The notes below the pieces were generated by a model that was given only the letters and a program-made list of their open reading frames with translations, searched no databases and was not told the DNA's origin. From the NCBI RefSeq assembly GCF_900103605.1, contig NZ_FNHY01000003.1:310001-374000 (forward strand): 64,000 nt of DNA, in the 5' to 3' direction. Shown in pieces: positions 1 to 8,853 of this stretch; the first letter of the stretch is position 1; each line of letters opens with the position of its first letter. This DNA is from Psychrobacillus sp. OK028 (GTDB taxonomy: Bacteria; Bacillota; Bacilli; Bacillales_A; Planococcaceae). The position numbers and the translations under genes are program-made.

Positions 1-20
1 CGTTTTATACCAAATGCCAT

Positions 21-446
21 TTACGCATTCACCTTAGCTATTTCCGTATATTTTGCATCCCAGACTTCATGAACTTTTTTTAGAGACACAGGTCGGAAAC
101 TATCTTTTTTTACGATTACATGTTCAGAAGTAGCAGTACAAGCAACAGTGCCGTCCGCATGAACAATTTCATAGCCGTATGTTGTACGAAGCTTACTATG
201 TTTTTCGATCCATGTTCGTATCATCACTGTCTCCCCATATTTCACAGGCGTTCTATAATTCACGTTTACATTCGTTACCGGAGATAGGTATCCATCCTGC
301 TCCAGTCCTGCATACGAGAATCCTAGGTCTCGGATAAGCTGGGTTCTACCTATTTCTAACCAAATGACATAGTTCGCATGGTAAACGACACCCATTTGAT
401 CAGTTTCCGCATAACGTACTTCAATTTCTTTTTCACTTAAAAACAT
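21..446 (-). CDS. yneP: Acyl-CoA thioesterase, YbgC/FcbC hot-dog family (YneP-like)
   Basis: Single-domain hot-dog thioesterase of 141 residues, normal length for the YbgC/FcbC family, which hydrolyses acyl-CoA thioesters in the cytoplasm. The diagnostic N-terminal motif is visible as RYAETDQMGVVYHANYVIW (about residues 11-29), containing the D-x-x-G-V-V-Y/H-x-N-Y active-site signature with the catalytic Asp at about 16. In B. subtilis a homologue, yneP, lies close to citB; an aconitase gene is also on this strand here about 16 kb away, which supports the name. The ATG at 446 has a GGTGACC site upstream. Substrate is unknown. It could assist the neighbouring acyl-CoA gene cluster, but no sequence feature proves that. 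Confidence 0.9.
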   Translation of the reverse strand: MFLSEKEIEVRYAETDQMGVVYHANYVIWLEIGRTQLIRDLGFSYAGLEQDGYLSPVTNVNVNYRTPVKYGETVMIRTWIEKHSKLRTTYGYEIVHADGTVACTATSEHVIVKKDSFRPVSLKKVHEVWDAKYTEIAKVNA

Positions 447-507
447 GTATGGTCACCTCAGTGCCTATTATACTAGAGAAATTTGAAAAAAACTGTTTAA
501 GCAACCT

Positions 508-1134
508 CTACAGATTACTCTTCTTGATTTGTTGGTTTTTTAAGAGCTCAAGTGAATTAGGCAATTCATTTATTGGTAGAAGTTCGTCTGGTGAAATAAA
601 GGGATGAAATCCGATTTCTGTTATTTCCGTTCCGAGCACATATTCTCCTATAACAATCTCCAGTAATTCCATTGCTACTTCATAATAATCATCATTATCT
701 TCCTGGAACCCTTTTATATAAAGCTCAAGGTAAAATGCTGGCAATTCTGCATCATATGTATAGTTGAAAAAGACATCATCTCGTGTAAGTTCTATGTCAT
801 TTGTTTTCACTCCAGTTTCATCGTCATTGCGTTGGTTAAATGCGATAAATGTAAATCTATCCATTTGTGGTGCAGCCTCAATTAAACGAATGACATCTGG
901 GAAGTTATTTCCGATGGATGCAGCACTAATGGTAAACTCTCTTTTCTCATCGACCATTTGTTTAGGCATAGAAAAAACTAACTGTTTGTTTACTTTGCTT
1001 ATCAACTTGTGTAAATTTCCAAAGAGCTTTTCTATATCCTCATCCCGGAAATTATACAATTCTTTTTCATGGTCCTTAAAGTATTGCCAAAATGCTTCAA
1101 TCGGATCTTTCTTTTTAAAGAAATTTAAAAACAT
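508..1134 (-). CDS. Conserved hypothetical protein, acidic, 208 aa
   Basis: Cytoplasmic acidic protein with no signal peptide or membrane segment, starting at an ATG behind AAGGAGGAG. The N-terminal part (EAFWQYFKDHEKELYNF, then a KREFTISA strand and a segment on aspartate-rich strands) resembles an unnamed family found in Bacteroidetes and Firmicutes in which a W-x-W/F helix is followed by a strand reading roughly REFVISADG. I know no function for that family. It sits just downstream of the acyl-CoA ligase gene on the same strand but is separated from it by a terminator hairpin at 1199-1224, so it is probably an independent unit. No catalytic motif was recognised. Confidence 0.75.
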   Translation of the reverse strand: MFLNFFKKKDPIEAFWQYFKDHEKELYNFRDEDIEKLFGNLHKLISKVNKQLVFSMPKQMVDEKREFTISAASIGNNFPDVIRLIEAAPQMDRFTFIAFNQRNDDETGVKTNDIELTRDDVFFNYTYDAELPAFYLELYIKGFQEDNDDYYEVAMELLEIVIGEYVLGTEITEIGFHPFISPDELLPINELPNSLELLKNQQIKKSNL

Positions 1135-1198
1135 GTAACTCCTCCTTCTTTTTCTTTTAAGTATAAACTAAATTCGCTTCATTGTTACATAGTAAAAA

Positions 1199-1224
1199 GG
1201 GTCGGCTACAATTACACCGAACCC
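1199..1224 (-). terminator. Intrinsic terminator after the acyl-CoA ligase gene
   Basis: On the minus strand GGGTTCGG and CCGACCC form a stem around an 11-nt loop, followed by a TTTTT run. It overlaps the stop codon at 1212-1214 and closes the acyl-CoA/Liv gene cluster. Confidence 0.7.
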
Positions 1225-2723
1225 CTCTTTTCTGTCATTACATTTTCCTCTTTCATTGCCAATTCAAATAACTTCTTTTTATCAATTTTTCCTACGTCTG
1301 TTCGAGGCAATTCCTCTACAAAAATAATCTTCTTAGGAACTTTATAACTGCCTAAATAATTTTTGCAATGGGAGATTAACTCCACCTCACTAGAAAGCGT
1401 TGGAACAGTTTGGCAAACAAAAGCAGTTACGCTTTCTCCCCATTTTTTATCCGAGATGCCAATAACGGCCGCTTCTCGAACATGCTTGTGCAACAGGAGA
1501 CACTGCTCCACTTCCTGCGGATATACATTCTCCCCACCCGTAATAATCATTTCCTTTTTTCTACCGACGATATAGTAATATCCATCTAGATCGAATTTTG
1601 CTAAATCTCCGGATCTTAACCAACCATCTCTTAGCGTAAGCTCTGTTTCCTTATTATTATTCCAATAATGGGTAAATAAATGTTTGCCAGATATATAAAG
1701 CTCTCCAACTTCATCTACTCCACATTCAAGACCTTCTCCGTTAATAATTTTCACATCATTGAATAGCATACTTTTTCCAACAGAACCTTTTTTACTATAA
1801 GCAAGAGACGATTCAATATAAAAATTATTAGGACCTGCTTCCGTTAATCCATATCCCTCTTTAAATAGAATCCCTTTCTCCTGGAACCTATCATAAATAG
1901 AATGAGGACATGGTGCACCCCCTGCTAGAAAAACCTTTACAGTTGGAAAAGTAGCCGTTTTGTAATACTCCGTCTCTAGCATTGCTTGATACATCGTGGG
2001 AACGAAGAGAGAAATAGTTGTCTTGTATGTATTTAACGCTCTCAACGCTTCCTCGGCTTGAAAACGACTTCCGATAACGACCGTTCCACCTGCCATTAAA
2101 ATCGGTATACATAAGGCGTTAACACCGCCTGTATGGAACATGGGCATATAATTTAACGTACAATCTGTTTCATTGAGTCCCCAGCTAGTAATTGTATTCA
2201 ATGCATTCCAGTTAACTGCATTAAAAGATAGAACAACCCCTTTTGGCTTTCCGGTAGTTCCTCCTGTGTATATAATCATCCACGGATCTGTAGTACTCCA
2301 GTTAACATCAGTAGAAGGATCAACTGAAAATTCAAGTGTTTTCGTGACTAATGCTAACGTTATATCTGAAAACGCTTCTCCAATGGGTTGATGCTCTTCA
2401 TCACAAATAATAAGCACGGGCATACAATCATCTAAAATATAACGCAGCTCTCTTTTGTTTAAACGAAAATTAAGCGGTACGTAAATGAGACCATTCATCC
2501 CACAAGCAAATAGAATTGCAAATAGTTCAATCCTGTTTTGAGACAAAACGACAATGCGATCGCCTTTCTGATAATCCTGTTGATGAAAATATTGCGACCA
2601 CTTAGATATCTGACTGGTTAGCTCCTCGTAGCTCCATTGTATGCCAGTACAACTATCAATAAGAGCAGTCTTTGTTTGACTCAGTGCTGCACGTTTATAT
2701 ATCCATGCTTGCTCCGTATACAT
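1212..2723 (-). CDS. Acyl-CoA ligase / AMP-dependent synthetase (ANL superfamily)
   Basis: About 503-residue adenylate-forming enzyme that would activate a carboxylic acid to its CoA thioester via an acyl-AMP. Visible core motifs are the ATP-binding loop IIYTGGTTGKPKG, the A5 motif YGLTEAG, the hinge/A8 motif GRKKEMIITGGENVYPQEVE, and the catalytic C-terminal lysine in RTDVGKIDKK. I chose the ATG at 2723, which follows AAGGGGG by about nine bases; a GTG at 2744 overlapping the preceding stop is an alternative. It is the last gene of a block of translationally coupled enzymes (ketoacyl-synthase-like, hydrolase, reductase) fed by a Liv-type importer. Substrate is not predictable; medium-chain, branched or aromatic acids are possible. 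Confidence 0.92.
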   Translation of the reverse strand: MYTEQAWIYKRAALSQTKTALIDSCTGIQWSYEELTSQISKWSQYFHQQDYQKGDRIVVLSQNRIELFAILFACGMNGLIYVPLNFRLNKRELRYILDDCMPVLIICDEEHQPIGEAFSDITLALVTKTLEFSVDPSTDVNWSTTDPWMIIYTGGTTGKPKGVVLSFNAVNWNALNTITSWGLNETDCTLNYMPMFHTGGVNALCIPILMAGGTVVIGSRFQAEEALRALNTYKTTISLFVPTMYQAMLETEYYKTATFPTVKVFLAGGAPCPHSIYDRFQEKGILFKEGYGLTEAGPNNFYIESSLAYSKKGSVGKSMLFNDVKIINGEGLECGVDEVGELYISGKHLFTHYWNNNKETELTLRDGWLRSGDLAKFDLDGYYYIVGRKKEMIITGGENVYPQEVEQCLLLHKHVREAAVIGISDKKWGESVTAFVCQTVPTLSSEVELISHCKNYLGSYKVPKKIIFVEELPRTDVGKIDKKKLFELAMKEENVMTEKRGSV

Positions 2724-2740
2724 ATGGTACAGCCCCCTTA

Positions 2741-3481
2741 TCACATCATAATACCGCCATCCACTTGTAATACATGACCATGCACATAACTGGATTCCTC
2801 CGAAGCTAAAAACAAATATGCATTTGCAATATCTGTTGGTTCACCTAGTCGCTGTAAAGATACAACTGATTTCATTTGGTTAATAATATTTTCTGGCATT
2901 TTTGCTACCATTGCAGTGTTTGTAAATCCAGGTGCTACTGCATTTACATTTATCCCTTTTCTTCCTAGTTCTTTTGCCCATGTTTTGGTCATTCCAATTA
3001 CGGCAGCTTTGGATGCAGCATAATTTGTTTGACCGACATTCCCATATACACCACTAACAGAGGAGGTATTAATAATTTTACCGTGACCCTGTTTTACCAA
3101 ATGTGGTACTACTGCTTGCGTACAATTGAACACACCTGTTATGTTCACATGTAGTACGGTTGAAAAGTCCTCTGGAGTCATTTTCGTTAGCATGGCATCC
3201 CTCGTAATACCTGCATTATTAATAAGGATATCTATTTGCCCAAAATGATTTATCGTTTGCTCTATTAGCGCATCTACACTTTGCCTATTCGCAACATCTA
3301 CTTGAATGAAACTAACTTCATAGCCAAGTTTGGTTAGTTCTTTTTCTTTTGCTGCTCCTGCCTCTGCATCATAATCGGCTAATATAACCTTTGCTCCTTC
3401 CTGTGAAAAGCGTTCTGCAGCAGCCAATCCAATTCCATTAGCGGCCCCTGTGATGATTGCTACTTTATCCTTTAGTTTCAT
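2741..3481 (-). CDS. fabG: FabG-like 3-oxoacyl reductase (classical SDR)
   Basis: Classical short-chain dehydrogenase/reductase, 246 residues. It shows the TGAANGIG cofactor loop near residue 11, the NNAG structural motif, an S-Y-x-x-x-K catalytic set (SSVSG, YAASK) and a C-terminal end DGGIMM typical of FabG-like 3-oxoacyl-ACP/CoA reductases, giving NAD(P)H-dependent interconversion of 3-oxoacyl and 3-hydroxyacyl thioesters. The start overlaps the stop of the upstream hydrolase (ATGA), indicating translational coupling. In this context it more likely acts in acyl-CoA metabolism beside the CoA ligase than in housekeeping fatty acid synthesis, which is an inference from neighbourhood. Confidence 0.92.
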   Translation of the reverse strand: MKLKDKVAIITGAANGIGLAAAERFSQEGAKVILADYDAEAGAAKEKELTKLGYEVSFIQVDVANRQSVDALIEQTINHFGQIDILINNAGITRDAMLTKMTPEDFSTVLHVNITGVFNCTQAVVPHLVKQGHGKIINTSSVSGVYGNVGQTNYAASKAAVIGMTKTWAKELGRKGINVNAVAPGFTNTAMVAKMPENIINQMKSVVSLQRLGEPTDIANAYLFLASEESSYVHGHVLQVDGGIMM

Positions 3482-4380
3482 AGTCTGTCGTCCCCTTTTA
3501 CCAAAAATGCTTCGATTCTGTTAGTGAGTTGCTCTAAATCATCGATTAATGGGGAGTGTCCACAATCGATTAATGGAATATACGTCGCATTGTCTCCTAA
3601 GTCTGCAACAATTTCTTGCGTCATCTGTTCGGACACAACATAGTCCCGATCTCCTCTTAAAATAAGTACCGGAATAGTAATATCCTTTGCTTTGTCTGTA
3701 CCTTCTGTTAGTCCGTTATTAGTACCGCTAATATTAAACGTATTTAGTGCATGGTAGACATCTGCAAGGTTTCGTTGTGTCAGCATATCATCTAGATAGT
3801 TGTCATAGGCATCGTCAGCGGGTTGCTTATGCGAATAGATTGCTGCATTCCAGATCGCCTTTAATCCTTCTTTGTTCGCCGTATCATATAACCCTTGAAC
3901 GATGAGCGTCTTATTTGGGTCTTCTTCCACATCTTCAATGGTTTTTAGTCTGCGATTTAGGTCTGGTGTACCGTCTTCTTGTAACCCATAGAATGGATAA
4001 CCTCTTGTCGATGCGGATGCCAGCAACACAAGCTTTTCACAGCGAGCTGGATGATCCGCTACATATTGCATACATATTGCACCTCCAGTAGACCAACCGA
4101 TCAAATAGAACTTTTGTAAATTTAACGCAACAATTACTTCACTTAAATCATCCGAAAAATCTTTTATTCCTTGAATCCGTTTATGATAAGTCGATTCACC
4201 GAAGCCTCTTAAGTCAACAGCGTATATAGTAAATCTTGGATCCAACTTATCGATTAACACATCCCAATGCATCGATGAGGTCATATTTCCATGGACGAGC
4301 ACGATTATTTCCTCTCCACCCGGACGAACTCGATAAGCAATCTCCTCTCCATTTGACAGTGAAATCTTAGGTAAACTCAT
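3478..4380 (-). CDS. Alpha/beta-fold hydrolase
   Basis: Protein of 300 residues with the alpha/beta hydrolase fold. The oxyanion segment LVHGNMTSSMHWD, the nucleophile elbow GWSTGG (Ser near 105) and the late histidine in DCGHSP mark a Ser-Asp-His triad; RGDRDYVV likely carries the acid. Such enzymes hydrolyse esters, thioesters, lactones or C-C bonds. The ATG at 4380 follows AAGGAG by seven bases. It lies between the ketoacyl-synthase-like gene and the FabG-like reductase and overlaps the latter by four bases. A role as thioesterase or C-C hydrolase in the same pathway is plausible but not shown. Confidence 0.9.
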   Translation of the reverse strand: MSLPKISLSNGEEIAYRVRPGGEEIIVLVHGNMTSSMHWDVLIDKLDPRFTIYAVDLRGFGESTYHKRIQGIKDFSDDLSEVIVALNLQKFYLIGWSTGGAICMQYVADHPARCEKLVLLASASTRGYPFYGLQEDGTPDLNRRLKTIEDVEEDPNKTLIVQGLYDTANKEGLKAIWNAAIYSHKQPADDAYDNYLDDMLTQRNLADVYHALNTFNISGTNNGLTEGTDKAKDITIPVLILRGDRDYVVSEQMTQEIVADLGDNATYIPLIDCGHSPLIDDLEQLTNRIEAFLVKGDDRL

Positions 4381-4393
4381 ATACACACTCCTT

Positions 4394-5401
4394 TTATTGT
4401 CCCCATTTAATTACTACCGCTCCCCATGCATAGCCAATGCCTGCACTTACTAATACAACTATATCGCCAGTTTTTAGTTTTCCCGCTTGATGTGCAAGCT
4501 CGAGTGAAATTATTTGATCCATTTGTCCAATATGACCGTAATCACTCAAGTAAATCGATTGTTCACTCGTTAAACCTAATTCATTTAAAACAAAGTCGTG
4601 AGCAGACTTTTTCATATGAAGAATAGCTAAATAATTTATGTCCTTTTCGGTGTAGCCACTCTTCGATAAAGCATTTCTTATAACGAGTAAAAAGTTTTGC
4701 ATAGATTTCTGTTCAAGTCTTGCTTTCATGCCTACTGGATCCATCACATCCAACCGATATAGTCCTAGTTCTAAATGCTCTGTGGTCAAAGGTTCCTTTG
4801 TTCCCCCAACTGGAACAAGTACATCCTCCGAAAAGGATCCATCTGTTATTAAATCTGATTCTAAAATAGTATTCTCTAAATAGTGTTTCTTTAAAATCAT
4901 TGCAGCTCCACCAGCACCTAGATTAAACATAAACCTTGTTCGGTCGTTCGTATAATCAATCAAATCACTATTTCGATATCCTCCTGCTAACAGTACTGTG
5001 TTTATAGTCGGATCTGATTCCATCAAACTCTTTGCAACTTTAATAGCCATAATGGTCGTTCCACAGCGCAAAGCAACATCGAACCCCCATGCATGATTAG
5101 CACCAAGCTCTTCTTGAATTTTGATAGCAGCTGTCCATAACGGATACTCTTTATGCTCTTCGCCAATATAAATGATTAGGTCGATGACTTTAGGATCTAT
5201 ATTTTCTTTTTGCAAAGCTTTTGCAGCAGCTCTAATGGCCATCGCTACCGTATGATCCTCAGGTCCAGGTATTGGCTTCTTTGTGATTCCCATTTTGTTT
5301 TTAACTACGAATAACGGTAAACCAGATTTTTCGGCAATTTCTTCAGCGGTCATCATACTTTCTGGAATATATACACCCGTACTAGCTATTCCAATCGTCA
5401 T
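4394..5401 (-). CDS. Ketoacyl synthase III-like (FabH-family) condensing enzyme
   Basis: 335-residue thiolase-fold protein of the FabH/KASIII branch, starting at the ATG at 5401 that overlaps the livM stop as ATGA. The acyl-accepting Cys is visible at residue 113 (ALRCGTT), and the first catalytic His at 262 (LHMKK). The position normally filled by Asn in KASIII (GNTSA) reads YGHIGQ with His290, giving an apparent Cys-His-His set more like KAS I/II. The product may therefore be a specialised condensing or acyl-transfer enzyme (OleA/PqsD-like families also use this fold) rather than the housekeeping initiator FabH. It is embedded between Liv transporter genes and CoA-metabolising enzymes, suggesting work on imported acyl groups. 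Confidence 0.85.
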   Translation of the reverse strand: MTIGIASTGVYIPESMMTAEEIAEKSGLPLFVVKNKMGITKKPIPGPEDHTVAMAIRAAAKALQKENIDPKVIDLIIYIGEEHKEYPLWTAAIKIQEELGANHAWGFDVALRCGTTIMAIKVAKSLMESDPTINTVLLAGGYRNSDLIDYTNDRTRFMFNLGAGGAAMILKKHYLENTILESDLITDGSFSEDVLVPVGGTKEPLTTEHLELGLYRLDVMDPVGMKARLEQKSMQNFLLVIRNALSKSGYTEKDINYLAILHMKKSAHDFVLNELGLTSEQSIYLSDYGHIGQMDQIISLELAHQAGKLKTGDIVVLVSAGIGYAWGAVVIKWGQ

Positions 5402-6402
5402 TTTGCTAACCCCTTTCTTTTGGGGGCAATTGCTAATTTTATCGGATTCTTTCTCTTCCAAAACAAATGCTTAACAGTCCCAACAATACCTCTAGGGAAG
5501 AAGATAACGGCAAGTATATATACTATTCCAAAGAAAATAATCCATCGTTCGAATATTGGATGTTCCTTGGCAAGACCAGATAAATAATGCTGAGCTAACT
5601 CAATCACCCCTGCACCAATAATCGGTCCAATTAACGTTCCAACCCCTCCAATGATTGTCATAAGGAGAGCATCCAATGTTATGTCCATCGTTAATACACT
5701 TGTATTGACGAATCTTAGTGAAACCGCATAAAGTGATCCCGCTAAACTGGCAATTACACCCGCAACAACAGAAGCAATTACTTTATAGTGCAATGTCTGG
5801 AAACCTAATGATTTCGTGCGTTGTTCATTTTCTCGTACTGCTATTAATACCCTTCCTAGTGGTGAATCTACAAATCTACGTAAGAAGAGGTACACTAAAA
5901 CTAAACAGCCTAGAACGAGCAAATAATACATCATGCGATCTTTAAAAAAGTCAGGTGCTCGAAAGGTAAATCCATCGTTACCAAATGTTAATGTTCTCCA
6001 TTTCTCTGCTAATACTAAAAACAAGCCAGAGACTGCCATTGTCAACATGGCAAAGAAATGACTTTTCAATCTCAGTGTAAGCAGTCCGACTAAAAAGCTT
6101 ATTATTCCGGCGATACACATTCCTACCACAATTGATAAAACAAATATTCCAACGGTTGGTTCAAAACGATCGAGCATAATTGCAGTGGCATAAGCTCCCA
6201 TCCCGAAAAACATTGCATGCCCGAAAGAAACAATCCCGGTATATCCTAGTAAAATATCATAGCTCATAGCTAGTATTGAAAAGATAAATATTTGAGTTAG
6301 TAAAATTGTCCATGTGCGAGAATCCGACACAAAAGGGAAAACTGCTAAAGCTGCGACAATAATAAATAATAGAATTTTATTAACTTGGAATGCTGACTTC
6401 AT
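5398..6402 (-). CDS. livM: LivM-type ABC transporter permease
   Basis: 334-residue polytopic membrane protein of the branched-chain amino acid (HAAT) permease family, second permease of the pair. It has around ten hydrophobic segments and the LivM signature GYTGIVSFGHAMFFGMGAYA near residue 54, plus GGVGTLIGPIIGAG close to the C-terminus. It would form the translocation pore with LivH and be driven by the LivF/LivG ATPases encoded upstream. Start ATG at 6402 follows AAAGGATGATG. Liv-type importers also carry aromatic acids, amides and urea, so the gene symbol denotes family and not a proven leucine substrate. Its stop overlaps the ketoacyl-synthase-like start. Confidence 0.93.
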   Translation of the reverse strand: MKSAFQVNKILLFIIVAALAVFPFVSDSRTWTILLTQIFIFSILAMSYDILLGYTGIVSFGHAMFFGMGAYATAIMLDRFEPTVGIFVLSIVVGMCIAGIISFLVGLLTLRLKSHFFAMLTMAVSGLFLVLAEKWRTLTFGNDGFTFRAPDFFKDRMMYYLLVLGCLVLVYLFLRRFVDSPLGRVLIAVRENEQRTKSLGFQTLHYKVIASVVAGVIASLAGSLYAVSLRFVNTSVLTMDITLDALLMTIIGGVGTLIGPIIGAGVIELAQHYLSGLAKEHPIFERWIIFFGIVYILAVIFFPRGIVGTVKHLFWKRKNPIKLAIAPKRKGLAK

Positions 6403-6408
6403 TTTGCA

Positions 6409-7269
6409 TCATCCTTTCGCTGTGAACAAACCTTGCGGACGGAATATTAATACGATTGCCATAAGCATCATATTGACCGCAAGCGATAAAGCTGGAACAT
6501 AGTAAGCCATAAAGCTACCAGCAAGCCCTACTAAAATCGCAGCTAGAAGTGAGCCTGGAAAACTGCCCATTCCTCCAATAACGACAACGATGAAAGCGAG
6601 AATAGCAAACTCCATCCCCATCTCCGCATAAATAACTCCAGAATAGGGTGCCATAAGAACACCACTTAAAGCAGCTAATGCCGCACCTGCCATAAATACA
6701 TATAAGAAAACTTTCTTAATATTAATTCCGAGCGCCTGCACCATTTCCTTGTTCATAACCCCAGCACGAACGACTAAGCCGATCTTCGTACGTTTTAAGA
6801 TGAATTGGAAAATGCCAAACACGATAAAACCGATGATAATGATAAATAATCGGTACTTAATAATGATTACATCGCCGATTTCCCAGCTACCTGCTAATAG
6901 AGGTGGTGTTTTAGCTGCTAGCTGATTTGGTCCAAAAACGACCTTCAGCATTTCGGATAAAACGATCATAAATCCAAGCGTGATCAGTATTTGCTGTACA
7001 TGATTTCCATACACCGGTTTAATAATGAGCTTTTCTGTTATAAAACCGAGCACAACTCCTGTTAATATGGCTCCAAGTATTGCAAGGGTAAAACTATTTG
7101 TTAACCCATAAAACCAAACACCTGAAAACGCACCCCAAGCAAAAAGTCCACCATGAGCAAAATTTAATACATCCATTAAACCGAATATTAACGTCAGTCC
7201 AGCAGCTAAAAGAAATATCAACATTCCCGTTGCTAAACCATTGATCAATAAGTTTATGAGTAACTCCAT
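6409..7269 (-). CDS. livH: LivH-type ABC transporter permease
   Basis: 286-residue HAAT-family permease with about eight hydrophobic segments. The N-terminal signature GLTLIFGLMDVLNFAHGGLF is clear, as are GVMNKEMVQALGIN in the coupling region and VVIGGMGSFPGS in the second half. The start follows AAGGAGG. It is spaced six bases from livM and twelve from livF, in the usual livGFHM-like arrangement. It forms the membrane channel with LivM. Substrate specificity is set by the binding protein at 8965-10215 and is unknown. Confidence 0.93.
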   Translation of the reverse strand: MELLINLLINGLATGMLIFLLAAGLTLIFGLMDVLNFAHGGLFAWGAFSGVWFYGLTNSFTLAILGAILTGVVLGFITEKLIIKPVYGNHVQQILITLGFMIVLSEMLKVVFGPNQLAAKTPPLLAGSWEIGDVIIIKYRLFIIIIGFIVFGIFQFILKRTKIGLVVRAGVMNKEMVQALGINIKKVFLYVFMAGAALAALSGVLMAPYSGVIYAEMGMEFAILAFIVVVIGGMGSFPGSLLAAILVGLAGSFMAYYVPALSLAVNMMLMAIVLIFRPQGLFTAKG

Positions 7270-7281
7270 TTGATAACCTCC

Positions 7282-7989
7282 TTAGCCGATTCCTAAATAC
7301 TTACGTTTGAGTTCTTCGTTATCAATCAGTTCTCGCATAAGACCTGATTGCACTGTTTCTCCATCGTCGATTAGTGTGTATGTATCACCAATTTTGCTAG
7401 CCATAATAAAATTTTGTTCCACGAGGATGATTGTAGTTTGTTTTTTCATTTCATTAATCGCTTCCATAACTTTTTCAATAACTACTGGTGCCAGACCTTT
7501 CGAAGGTTCGTCAATTAACAGCAATTTGCTTTCGTTTACAAATGCTCTTGCCATCGAAAGCATTTGCTTTTGACCTCCGGATAAATGGCCGCCATCTTTT
7601 TTCCAATACTTTTTTAAATCTGGAAATAGCTCTAATACATATTCCTGTCTCGCTAAAGCTGCATCATCTTCTTTTCTCATAGCTACTTTCAGGTTTTCTT
7701 CCACTGTTAATGCCCCAAAAATTCCTTGATCCTCTGGCACATACCCAATTCCGCCTGTGGCAATATCGTATGTTGGATTCTTTTCAATCGATTTATTATC
7801 GAATGTGATTTTACCCGAGGTGGCAGGAGTAAGGCCCATGATTGTTTTTAATGTGGTCGTTTTTCCTGCACCATTTCGACCAAGTAAAACACTGACCTCA
7901 CCGGCTTTTGCCTCAAAGGAAACGCCCTGTAAAATATGATATTGGCCAATATACGTATGTACATTGTCCACTTTAAGCAAGATGCTCAT
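7282..7989 (-). CDS. livF: LivF-type ABC transporter ATP-binding protein
   Basis: 235-residue nucleotide-binding subunit. Walker A is GRNGAGKTT, the signature is HLSGGQKQM, Walker B is KLLLIDEPSKGLAP and the H-loop position is filled by the Gln of LVEQN, which is typical for LivF. Start ATG at 7989 lies behind TTAGGAGG and overlaps the end of livG by 17 bases, indicating coupled translation. It powers the importer with LivG. Confidence 0.94.
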   Translation of the reverse strand: MSILLKVDNVHTYIGQYHILQGVSFEAKAGEVSVLLGRNGAGKTTTLKTIMGLTPATSGKITFDNKSIEKNPTYDIATGGIGYVPEDQGIFGALTVEENLKVAMRKEDDAALARQEYVLELFPDLKKYWKKDGGHLSGGQKQMLSMARAFVNESKLLLIDEPSKGLAPVVIEKVMEAINEMKKQTTIILVEQNFIMASKIGDTYTLIDDGETVQSGLMRELIDNEELKRKYLGIG

Positions 7990-8740
7990 CGTATAATCCT
8001 CCTAAATAAGCATGTTGAACAGTTTCATTGTTCATAATATCCTGTGGGGTTCCGTCCGCCAGTAAACGGCCATTGAACAACACCATGATTGAATCAGATA
8101 AGTCCATAATCATATCCATTTTGTGTTCGATCAGTAATATCGTTCTTTCACCCGTTTGTTTGATTTGTTTAATTACATCTAAAATTGCTGGTACCTCTTC
8201 TAAAGACATCCCTGCTGTAGGTTCATCCAACAGTAATACATCGGTATCTAAAGCTAGCAGCATAGCAATCTCTAACTTTCGCTTTTCCCCATGAGAGAGC
8301 TGTGTGGCAAATGCATTTGCTTTGCTTGATAGTAAAACAATTTCTAGTAATTTTTCTGCTTGGATTTGTAAATCCTTGTACGATGTAAAATGACGGAAAA
8401 ATTGATATCTAATTTTTTCTTTTGATTGAACTGCTAAGCGAACATTTTCTATAACTGTAAGATTCGGAAAAACGTTCGTTATTTGAAATGATCTTCCTAG
8501 TCCTTTTCGAGTTCGTGAAACAGAGGATTTTCCAGCAAGCGATTCCCCTCGAAAAAACACATCGCCATTTGTTGGTTTTAGTTCCCCACTTATGAGATTA
8601 AAAAAGGTAGTCTTGCCAGCTCCATTAGGTCCGATAATCGATTTAAAATGCTTTTCTGGCACTGCAAAATTGACATTATCTACCGCTGTCTGCCCACCAA
8701 ATTTTATCGTTAAGTTTTCTGTACGCAATATTGGTTCCAT
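7973..8740 (-). CDS. livG: LivG-type ABC transporter ATP-binding protein
   Basis: 255-residue nucleotide-binding subunit with Walker A GPNGAGKTT, signature LSHGEKRKLEIA (LSHGEQ-like, usual for LivG), Walker B VLLLDEPTAGMS and switch His in LIEHKMD. It is the first gene of the transporter membrane/ATPase block and follows the binding-protein gene after a 224-base gap containing a strong hairpin and a long inverted repeat. That gap could explain higher expression of the binding protein than of LivGFHM. Confidence 0.94.
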   Translation of the reverse strand: MEPILRTENLTIKFGGQTAVDNVNFAVPEKHFKSIIGPNGAGKTTFFNLISGELKPTNGDVFFRGESLAGKSSVSRTRKGLGRSFQITNVFPNLTVIENVRLAVQSKEKIRYQFFRHFTSYKDLQIQAEKLLEIVLLSSKANAFATQLSHGEKRKLEIAMLLALDTDVLLLDEPTAGMSLEEVPAILDVIKQIKQTGERTILLIEHKMDMIMDLSDSIMVLFNGRLLADGTPQDIMNNETVQHAYLGGLYDEHLA

Positions 8741-8761
8741 CCTTTAAACCCCTTTCATAAA

Positions 8762-8807
8762 TCACTCTCCATAAGATAGAGAATTTGCTCTATCCTATGG
8801 AGAGTGA
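8762..8807 (-). terminator. 20-bp intercistronic hairpin between binding protein gene and livG
   Basis: TCACTCTCCATA pairs with TATGGAGAGTGA, extended inward by GATAGAG/CTCTATC after one mismatch, around a 6-nt loop. There is only a weak T-rich tail, so it may be a partial terminator or an mRNA-stabilising structure at the 3' end of the binding-protein message. Confidence 0.6.
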
Positions 8808-8853
8808 GCGACCTAAGATGATTGGTCGTCACTTTTTTATTTGTCTAGACTTC

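Noticed and set aside
764-1138. 124-codon frame on the plus strand
   Set aside because: Antisense to the 208-aa protein gene, no ribosome site, composition is that of a shadow frame.
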